Shown: positions 57,652 through 64,000 of the stretch, in pieces
Layout: each line of letters begins with the position of its first letter
Numbering within the stretch: position 1 is the first letter of the stretch
NCBI RefSeq assembly: GCF_002113375.1
Contig: NZ_NEHO01000005.1
Location: 186,001-250,000, forward strand
From: Pseudomonas sp. R37(2017)
GTDB taxonomy: Bacteria; Pseudomonadota; Gammaproteobacteria; Pseudomonadales; Pseudomonadaceae
Length of the DNA stretch: 64,000 bases
Direction of reading: 5' to 3'
Notes under the pieces: model-generated
The model's input: the letters and a program-made list of their open reading frames with translations, nothing else
What the model was told of the DNA's origin: nothing
The model's database searches: none
Program-made: the position numbers and the translations under genes

Positions 57652-58896
57652 ATGAAGGTTCTTGTGGTGTCGCAATATTTTTGGCCAGAGTCCTTTATTA
57701 TCAATGACTTGGTCAAGACTCTATCTGACCAGGGTCACACCGTTAAGGTTCTTACCGGAAAGCCCAATTACCCGGATGGCGCGGTTTTCAACGGCTACAG
57801 TGCTTCCGGGGTTCAGGAAGAAAACTTCGAGTCTTCTGTGAGTGTTTTCCGGGCACCACTTAGACCTCGTGGTGCTTCAGGTGCAAAGAATCTGGTGTTG
57901 AACTATTTGTCATTCATCCTGAATGGCTTGAAGCACTACCCACGCGCAGTAAAAGGGGAGGCCTATGATGCGATTTTTGTATTTGCGCCCTCTCCGATTA
58001 CATCGGTTATCCCCGCGATTTACTTGAAGTGGAAACTCAAGAGTCATCTGGTGGTATGGGTGCAGGATCTCTGGCCAGAGAGTTTGAGTGCGACCGGGTT
58101 CATCAAGAACAAAGCAATATTGAGCGCAGTGGGCTGGCTGGTGAAAGGTATTTACGCCTTCGTCGATACGCTTCTTGTTCAGTCGAGGGCGTTTCGAGAG
58201 CCGGTCGCCCGTTATGCCGACCCTGGCAAGGTAGTGTATTACCCCAATTCCTATCAGGACGTGCCGGCGAGTATGGAAGAGACCCGGATACCGGCACCCT
58301 TGCTCGCGGAGCTCGACAATCATTTCTGTTTGGTTTTCGCCGGGAATCTGGGTACCGCCCAGTCGGTCGAAACCCTGGTTGAGGTTGCTGACAAACTTCG
58401 CCATTTGTCGCAACTCAGGATTGTGTTGGTCGGTAGTGGCAGCATGTTGAGCTGGATCGAAAGCGAGAAGAAATCCCGTGGTTTGGACAATCTCATTCTT
58501 GCCGGACGCTTCGCGGCCACTGAAATGCCACATTTTTTCAGTCGTGCCGACGGATTGTTGGTGACGTTGAAGCAGGATGAGGCGTTCTCCTATACCATCC
58601 CCAGTAAAGTTCAGGCTTACCTGGCAGCGGGAAGGCCGATCATCGCCGCGCTGGACGGGGAGGGCGCGCGCGTCATTCAAGAAGCGGGAGCCGGTCTGAC
58701 CGCTGCGGCGCAAGACGCCGAAGGTATGGCCAACTGTATTGAGCAACTTTTCCGCATGACTTCGGACGAACGGGAGTCGTTGGGACGGGCAGGTCGGGCG
58801 TACTACCTCGAGCATTTCGAGATGGAGCGGCAAAGCCAGCGTTTGGTCGAAATCCTCAGTAGCAGGATCAATGAATTAAAAGGTAGCTCAAAATGA
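57652..58896 (+). CDS. wbuB: Glycosyltransferase family 4, WbuB-like
   Basis: A 414-residue GT-B enzyme with VVSQYFWPESFIINDL at the N-terminus and WVQDLWPESLSATGF, both typical of WbuB-like transferases found beside FnlABC-type genes. Those are assigned L-FucNAc or a related donor. It starts 3 bases after the previous stop and overlaps the next gene by 4. Its donor is expected to be the product of the three genes downstream. Confidence 0.82.
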   Translation: MKVLVVSQYFWPESFIINDLVKTLSDQGHTVKVLTGKPNYPDGAVFNGYSASGVQEENFESSVSVFRAPLRPRGASGAKNLVLNYLSFILNGLKHYPRAVKGEAYDAIFVFAPSPITSVIPAIYLKWKLKSHLVVWVQDLWPESLSATGFIKNKAILSAVGWLVKGIYAFVDTLLVQSRAFREPVARYADPGKVVYYPNSYQDVPASMEETRIPAPLLAELDNHFCLVFAGNLGTAQSVETLVEVADKLRHLSQLRIVLVGSGSMLSWIESEKKSRGLDNLILAGRFAATEMPHFFSRADGLLVTLKQDEAFSYTIPSKVQAYLAAGRPIIAALDGEGARVIQEAGAGLTAAAQDAEGMANCIEQLFRMTSDERESLGRAGRAYYLEHFEMERQSQRLVEILSSRINELKGSSK

Positions 58897-59750
58897 AGGT
58901 TCTTGTGTTAGGGGTCACCGGAATGCTGGGTAGCACAGTGTTCAGGCAATTCCATGGAAACCCGCACTTCGAGGTGTGGGGCACTTTGCGCAATCCGGGT
59001 GGCGCAAAATACTTTTCTGAGGACATGCACGGTTCGTTGATCAGTAATGTCGACGTGCTCGACCAGGATTCACTGGTTTCGGTTCTGGCACGGGTCAAGC
59101 CGGATGTCGTCATCAACTGCGTCGGGCTGATCAAACAATTGGCTGACGCCAAGGATCCCCTTTCCGCCCTGCCTATCAATGCCATGTTGCCGCATCGCAT
59201 TGCCAAGTTGTGCGCGTTGTCCGGTTCTCGCCTGATTCATATCAGCACCGATTGCGTGTTTTCCGGCCGTAAAGGCATGTACGCCGAAGAGGATATCTCT
59301 GATGCAGAGGATCTCTACGGCAAGTCCAAGTACATCGGTGAGCTTCACACGGACCAGAATGCCGTTACGCTGCGCACTTCCATCATTGGTCACGAACTGG
59401 GCAGCCAGTATTCGCTGGTGGACTGGTTCCTGTCCCAGAGCGGGTCGGTCAAGGGTTATGAAAAGGCGATTTTCTCGGGCCTTCCTACCGTGGAGCTGGC
59501 ACGTGTCATTCGCGATTACGTGATTCCGAATCCACAACTCCACGGCCTGTATCATGTTTCGGTCGCTCCGATTGACAAGTTGTCTCTTCTGAAGCTGGTA
59601 GCGGAAGTTTACGAAAAGGAAATCGATATCATCGCGGACAGTCAGGTTTCTATCGATCGCTCGCTGGACTCCTCAAAGTTTCAGGCGGCAACCGGTTATG
59701 TTCCACCGTCGTGGTTGGAATTGGTTAAGTCGATGCGCGCGCTGCGTTGA
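58893..59750 (+). CDS. RmlD-like 4-keto-sugar reductase (no cupin domain)
   Basis: A 285-residue SDR of the RmlD kind (VLGVTGMLGSTV, HISTDCVFSG, YGKSKYIGE with Tyr and Lys). It sits in the position of wbjC/fnlB. WbjC, FnlB and CapF are about 370 residues with a C-terminal cupin; this protein stops after the reductase part. That resembles WbvR, which reduces the 4-keto group to give UDP-L-RhaNAc for L-QuiNAc. The ATGA overlap with wbuB implies coupling. Confidence 0.8.
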   Translation: MKVLVLGVTGMLGSTVFRQFHGNPHFEVWGTLRNPGGAKYFSEDMHGSLISNVDVLDQDSLVSVLARVKPDVVINCVGLIKQLADAKDPLSALPINAMLPHRIAKLCALSGSRLIHISTDCVFSGRKGMYAEEDISDAEDLYGKSKYIGELHTDQNAVTLRTSIIGHELGSQYSLVDWFLSQSGSVKGYEKAIFSGLPTVELARVIRDYVIPNPQLHGLYHVSVAPIDKLSLLKLVAEVYEKEIDIIADSQVSIDRSLDSSKFQAATGYVPPSWLELVKSMRALR

Positions 59751-59783
59751 TCATTAAATTCAATCAGGTTTGGGAAGGTAGGT

Positions 59784-60794
59784 ATGTTCGACAATAAAGT
59801 TTTGATGATCACGGGCGGTACGGGCTCGTTTGGCCATACGGTGTTGAAGCGTTTTCTGGATACCGATGTAAAAGAGATTCGCGTATTCAGCCGTGACGAG
59901 AAGAAACAGGAAGATATGCGCATCGCTTTGTCGAACGACAAAGTAAAGTTCTACATCGGTGACGTGCGTGATCGCGACAGCCTGGATCAGGCGATGGTGG
60001 GGGTGGATTACATTTTCCACGCTGCCGCCCTGAAGCAAGTGCCTTCCTGCGAGTTTTACCCGATGGAAGCCGTGCGTACCAACGTCATGGGTACCGAAAA
60101 CGTCTTGAATGCGGCCATTGCTTCGGGCGTGCAACGCGTTGTTGTACTCAGTACCGACAAGGCTGTTTATCCGATCAATGCCATGGGTATTTCCAAAGCC
60201 ATGGCTGAAAAACTGATGGTTGCCAAATCGCGGATGATTCCGGCCAAGGGTCCGGTGATCTGTGCGACTCGCTACGGGAACGTCATGGCGTCGCGCGGTT
60301 CGGTGATCCCATTGTTCATCAATCAGTTGCAGAGCGGCGAGCCGCTGACTGTCACCGACCCGAACATGACACGCTTCCTGATGTCGCTCGAGGATTCCGT
60401 TGATCTGGTTCTGCACGCGTTCGAGCATGCCGAGCAAGGCGATATTTTCGTCCAGAAAGCACCTGCCTCGACAGTGGCGGACCTGGCCCAGGCGCTCAAG
60501 GAACTGTTTGTTCGCGACAATGCCGTCAAGGTTATCGGTACCCGTCACGGCGAAAAACTCTACGAGTCGTTGATCTCCCGTGAAGAAATGGCCAAAGCCG
60601 AAGATATGGGGCGCTACTACCGTATTCCTTCGGACAATCGTGACCTGAACTACAAGAAGTTTTTTGTTGAGGGCGAGCAGGAGATCTCCGATCTCGACGA
60701 CTACACCTCTCACAACACTGAGCGTCTGGATGTAGAAGGCGTGAAAAAAGTTCTGTTGAATCTGGAATACATTCAGGAGCAACTCGATGCTTAA
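59784..60794 (+). CDS. wbjB: UDP-GlcNAc 4,6-dehydratase (5-inverting), WbjB/FnlA/CapE family
   Basis: A 336-residue SDR with TGGTGSFGH at the N-terminus. The usual Tyr-x-x-x-Lys is replaced by Met-x-x-x-Lys (NAMGISKAM), a known trait of the FlaA1/CapE/WbjB group. It converts UDP-GlcNAc to a 4-keto-6-deoxy-L-sugar. GGAAGG precedes the ATG. The wbjD-type gene overlaps the end by 8 bases. Confidence 0.9.
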   Translation: MFDNKVLMITGGTGSFGHTVLKRFLDTDVKEIRVFSRDEKKQEDMRIALSNDKVKFYIGDVRDRDSLDQAMVGVDYIFHAAALKQVPSCEFYPMEAVRTNVMGTENVLNAAIASGVQRVVVLSTDKAVYPINAMGISKAMAEKLMVAKSRMIPAKGPVICATRYGNVMASRGSVIPLFINQLQSGEPLTVTDPNMTRFLMSLEDSVDLVLHAFEHAEQGDIFVQKAPASTVADLAQALKELFVRDNAVKVIGTRHGEKLYESLISREEMAKAEDMGRYYRIPSDNRDLNYKKFFVEGEQEISDLDDYTSHNTERLDVEGVKKVLLNLEYIQEQLDA

Positions 60795-61914
60795 GGTCAT
60801 GACACTGGTCGGTACGCGACCAGAACTTATCAAGATGAGTCGCGTCATTGCCGAGCTCGATAAGCAGGTTAATCACGTGTTGGTTCACTCGGGCCAGAAC
60901 TACGACTTCGAATTGAATCAGGTTTTTTTTGATGATCTCGAAATTCGCAAGCCTGATTACTTCCTGGGGGCTGCTGGCGATACCGCAGCCAAGACCATCG
61001 CCGAAGTGATTTCCAAGGCGGACGAAGTGTTTGAGGCGGAAAAGCCCGATGCGCTGCTTCTCTACGGAGATACCAATACCTGTCTGGCCGTCATTGCCGC
61101 CAAGCGCCGCAAGATTCCGGTATTCCACATGGAAGCCGGCAACCGCTGCTTTGATCAGCGCGTCCCTGAAGAACTGAATCGCAAGGTGCTCGATCACCTC
61201 AGCGATATCAATATGGTCCTCACCGAGCATGCCCGGCGTTACCTGATCGCTGAAGGGATTCGTCCTGAAACCATCATCAAGACCGGATCGCACATGGAGG
61301 AGGTACTCGACTATTACATGCCGAAAATTCTCACCTCCGACGTGTTGGCGCGAGAAGGCCTGGAGCAGGACAAGTTCTTCATCATCAGTGCTCACCGTGA
61401 AGAAAACGTCGATACGCCGGACAACCTGCGCGATTTGCTCAATACATTGCGAGCCCTGGCCGACAAGTACCAGTACCCGATCATCGTTTCCACGCATCCT
61501 CGTACCCGCAAGCGTCTGGAAGCGATCGGTGAGTCGCTGGACCACCCTCTGATTCGCTTCTCGAAGCCATTCGGTCTTCTCGACTACATCAAGTTGCAGA
61601 TGTCGGCGTTCTGCGTGCTGTCCGATAGCGGCACCATCACCGAGGAAGCCTCTCTTCTGAATCTGCCTGCCATTACCATTCGTAATGCGCACGAACGTCC
61701 GGAAGGGATGGATGAAGGCACTCTCATCATGAGTGGCCTGAAAGTGGAGGGCGTTCTGGATGCCGTACGTGTGGTTACCAGCCAGCATGATCGCAGCCAG
61801 CGCGTAATTCCGGTCGTCAGGGATTACCAGGCGGGTCCTGTGTCGAAGCAGGTAGTTCGGGTCGTGTTGAGTTACACCGACTACATCAACCGTACTGTCT
61901 GGTCGAAATCCTGA
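60787..61914 (+). CDS. wbjD: UDP-HexNAc 2-epimerase, WbjD/FnlC family
   Basis: A 375-residue epimerase. The signature HMEAGNRCFDQRVPEE distinguishes WbjD/FnlC/WbvD from WecB-type UDP-GlcNAc 2-epimerases. GDTNTCLAV and SDSGTITEE are also present. It inverts C2 of the reduced intermediate. Whether the product is UDP-L-FucNAc or UDP-L-QuiNAc depends on the reductase. Confidence 0.9.
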   Translation: MLKVMTLVGTRPELIKMSRVIAELDKQVNHVLVHSGQNYDFELNQVFFDDLEIRKPDYFLGAAGDTAAKTIAEVISKADEVFEAEKPDALLLYGDTNTCLAVIAAKRRKIPVFHMEAGNRCFDQRVPEELNRKVLDHLSDINMVLTEHARRYLIAEGIRPETIIKTGSHMEEVLDYYMPKILTSDVLAREGLEQDKFFIISAHREENVDTPDNLRDLLNTLRALADKYQYPIIVSTHPRTRKRLEAIGESLDHPLIRFSKPFGLLDYIKLQMSAFCVLSDSGTITEEASLLNLPAITIRNAHERPEGMDEGTLIMSGLKVEGVLDAVRVVTSQHDRSQRVIPVVRDYQAGPVSKQVVRVVLSYTDYINRTVWSKS

Positions 61915-61934
61915 GCGTCGTCGAGGTTTGAAAA

Positions 61935-62897
61935 ATGCGTGTTTTATTGACAGGTGCTACGGGTTTCGTTGGTCGCGCAGTATTGGGTCGATTGGCGGCC
62001 TCTGACGATCTGGAACCGGTGGCAGCCATTCGTGGGCACGCCTTGCCTGACTGTCCGTCGCGCGTTACTACCATTCGAACCGCCGGGCTCAGTGCTGATA
62101 CCGATTGGTCGCAGGCGCTGGATCAGGTGGAGGTTGTCATTCATGGCGCGGCTCGCGTTCACGTCATGAATGACACCGAGTCCGATCCGCTGGAAGCGTT
62201 TCGCAAGGTGAATGTCGAGGGCACGCTAAGCCTCGCTCGGCAGGCAGCCTCGTTGGGTGTTCGGCGGTTTGTGTTCATTAGTTCGATCAAGGTGAATGGC
62301 GAAGGTACGCCGCTGAATCAGCCTTACTTCGCCGACGCGACACCCGCGCCCGGCGATCCGTACGGCGTTTCGAAAATGGAAGCCGAACAAGGGCTGCGCG
62401 AAATTGCGAGCGCTTCGGGGATGGAGGTGGTGATCATCCGTCCGGTGCTGGTTTATGGCCCGGGTGTAAGAGCCAACTTTCTGAACATGATGCGTTGGCT
62501 GGACAAGGGAATCCCCTTGCCGTTCGGTGCTATCCATAATCGACGCAGCCTGGTCGCGCTGCAGAATCTTGCGGATTTGATCGTGACCTGTATCCGTCAT
62601 CCGGCCGCGGCCAATCAGACCTTTCTCGTCAGCGATGGCGAGGATTTGTCCACGACACAATTGTTGACGCGGATGGCACAGGCATTGGGTAAGCCTGCAC
62701 GCCTGTTACCTGTGCCAAGCGTGTTGCTTGAGCGAGGGGCGCAGCTTCTGGGCAAGCAGGCTTTGTCGCAGCGTCTGTGCGGATCGTTGCAAGTCGATAT
62801 AAGTAAGACTCGAGAATTGCTGGGCTGGACTCCGCCGGTCAGCGTCGATGAGGCGCTTGTGTCGGCTGCCAACTACTACAAGGAAAGGCAGCGCTAA
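61935..62897 (+). CDS. wbpV: 4-keto-6-deoxy-HexNAc reductase, WbpV-like
   Basis: A 320-residue extended SDR with TGATGFVGRAV, FISSIKVNGE and YGVSKMEAE. It lies just before wbpL, as does wbpV in P. aeruginosa, where it reduces UDP-4-keto-6-deoxy-GlcNAc (made by WbpM) to UDP-D-QuiNAc or UDP-D-FucNAc. wbpM is not in the window and is expected to the right. Confidence 0.85.
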   Translation: MRVLLTGATGFVGRAVLGRLAASDDLEPVAAIRGHALPDCPSRVTTIRTAGLSADTDWSQALDQVEVVIHGAARVHVMNDTESDPLEAFRKVNVEGTLSLARQAASLGVRRFVFISSIKVNGEGTPLNQPYFADATPAPGDPYGVSKMEAEQGLREIASASGMEVVIIRPVLVYGPGVRANFLNMMRWLDKGIPLPFGAIHNRRSLVALQNLADLIVTCIRHPAAANQTFLVSDGEDLSTTQLLTRMAQALGKPARLLPVPSVLLERGAQLLGKQALSQRLCGSLQVDISKTRELLGWTPPVSVDEALVSAANYYKERQR

Positions 62898-62961
62898 GCT
62901 GGCTTATGACAATGCCAGTCCAATTGCTGAATTGGTTGTGGCTGTTTCAGGAAGTTGACCT

Positions 62962-63987
62962 TTGAACACAATATGGTTGTTGGCGTTGGTGGTGGGTGTT
63001 TCATTTTTGGGCACCGGTGCATTGCGCAAGTACGCGTTGGCACGCAGCCTGATAGATGTTCCAAATGCGCGTAGCTCACATTCCGTCCCGACCCCTCGGG
63101 GTGGTGGTGTTGCTATTGTTCTGAGCTTTCTGATTGCGCTGCCCATCCTGGCGTGGACAGATGCAGTCGCCTGGCCGATGGTGTTGGCTCTGTTGGGGGC
63201 TGGCGGCTGGATCGCGATCATTGGTTTTCTTGACGATCACGGGCATATTGCCGCGCGTTGGCGCCTGCTTGCGCATTTCGGCGGTGCGCTCTGGGCACTG
63301 TTCTGGATTGGGGGGATGGCACCGATAAATCTGTTCGGTTTCGAGTTCAGTCTCGGCTGGTTCGGATATGTCATTGCAGCGTTTTATCTGGTCTGGATGC
63401 TCAACCTCTACAACTTCATGGACGGCATCGATGGCTTGGCCAGCGTCGAGGCAATTTGCGCCTGTGTCGGTGCTTGTCTGGTCTACTGGATTGCAGGTCA
63501 CGCCAGCCTTGCCATCGCTCCGCTTGTATTGGCCGCGGCCGTTTTGGGTTTCCTTATCTGGAATTTCCCGCCAGCGAAGATTTTCATGGGCGATGCCGGC
63601 AGTGGTTTTCTGGGTATCGTGCTGGCGGTGATGTCGCTTCATGCAGCCTGGACCAATCCACTGTTTCTGTGGGCCTGGCTCATTTTGTTGGGCGTCTTCA
63701 TTGTTGATGCGACCTTCACCCTCATTCGTCGGCTTTTGCGAGGGGATAAGGTTTATGAAGCCCATCGCAGCCATGGATACCAGTATGCTTCACGACAATT
63801 TGGCAGCCATCGGCTGGTCACGCTGGCAATCGCAGCGATCAATTTGTTGTGGTTAGTACCAGTGGCTATATTGGTCGTCATGCAATATCTCGATGGTGCG
63901 GCAGGACTGGTCCTGGCCTACGTACCACTGGTTTTGCTGGCTTTCAAGTTTCACGCAGGCGAGTTGGAAATTACCGGCAAGGCGTAA
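62962..63987 (+). CDS. wbpL: Initiating glycosyl-phosphate transferase WbpL
   Basis: A 341-residue protein with about 11 helices, of the MraY/WecA family. Motifs: NFMDGIDGLAS, GDAGSGFLG and the basic HRSHGYQ loop. It transfers a D-FucNAc-1-P or GlcNAc-1-P type group to undecaprenyl phosphate. No ATG fits the family N-terminus; TTG at 62962 with AGGAAG about 8 bases upstream gives MNTIWLLALVVGV. It ends 13 bases before the window edge. Confidence 0.92.
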   Translation: MNTIWLLALVVGVSFLGTGALRKYALARSLIDVPNARSSHSVPTPRGGGVAIVLSFLIALPILAWTDAVAWPMVLALLGAGGWIAIIGFLDDHGHIAARWRLLAHFGGALWALFWIGGMAPINLFGFEFSLGWFGYVIAAFYLVWMLNLYNFMDGIDGLASVEAICACVGACLVYWIAGHASLAIAPLVLAAAVLGFLIWNFPPAKIFMGDAGSGFLGIVLAVMSLHAAWTNPLFLWAWLILLGVFIVDATFTLIRRLLRGDKVYEAHRSHGYQYASRQFGSHRLVTLAIAAINLLWLVPVAILVVMQYLDGAAGLVLAYVPLVLLAFKFHAGELEITGKA

Positions 63988-64000
63988 TGGCCGCATTGAT

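Overview
The window looks like a chromosomal segment of a Pseudomonas from the fluorescens group. This rests on the third CsrA-family regulator (RsmI type), the NAGGN osmoprotectant operon, the tyrA-aroA gene fusion, the mupP-ubiG-mtaD/mtnA-gyrA-serC-pheA-hisC-aroA-cmk-rpsA-ihfB order, and many REP/REPIN palindromes with a GGGAGCGAGCCTGCTCGCGA core. No rRNA, intact tRNA, CRISPR array, insertion sequence or prophage was seen.

Layout. (1) 0.4-5.9 kb: a two-gene operon, closed by a terminator, for an unusual 1371-residue exported protein (carbohydrate-binding-like module, sugar-dehydrogenase-like beta-propeller, c-type heme motifs, DUF1587/1595/1592/1588/1585) and a Tat-exported DUF1552 protein. 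This is the least understood system here. (2) 6.1-7.9 kb: an SDR, YnfA, RsmI with a hairpin over its Shine-Dalgarno, and YheU. (3) 8.1-12.9 kb (minus): asnO-ngg-M42 peptidase, which makes the compatible solute N-acetylglutaminylglutamine amide. (4) 13.1-19.4 kb: mnmC, polyphosphate:AMP phosphotransferase, a thiolase and a DMT exporter. (5) 19.5-30.1 kb: fumC, a DUF2059 protein, bolA, trhO, a FrnE-like DsbA protein, an ABC exporter, an RbdA-type GGDEF/EAL protein, a heme-oxygenase-fold protein and a diguanylate cyclase. (6) 30.4-34.1 kb (minus): yciK, mupP, ubiG, mtaD, with mtnA divergent. (7) 35.7-47.9 kb: gyrA, an aromatic/serine/histidine block with overlapping genes, rpsA, a small lipoprotein, ihfB and a LapA-domain protein.

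(8) 48.0-64.0 kb is an O-antigen locus at the ihfB site, where Pseudomonas aeruginosa also carries its B-band locus: wzz, wbpO, wbpP, wzx, wzy, an asparagine-synthase-like amidotransferase, two GT4 glycosyltransferases, a three-gene UDP-L-sugar pathway (RmlD-like reductase, 5-inverting 4,6-dehydratase, 2-epimerase), a WbpV-like reductase and the initiating transferase WbpL. Genes from wzz to about the first glycosyltransferase are visibly AT-richer than the core genes. Two glycosyltransferases plus WbpL predict a trisaccharide unit: D-FucNAc or D-QuiNAc on the lipid carrier, an L-configured 6-deoxy-HexNAc, and GalNAcA, possibly amidated. The reductase lacks the C-terminal cupin part of WbjC/FnlB, which points to L-QuiNAc or L-RhaNAc rather than L-FucNAc.

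Assignments come from reading translations, motifs and gene order; no database search was run. Comparisons with P. aeruginosa gene order are from general knowledge.
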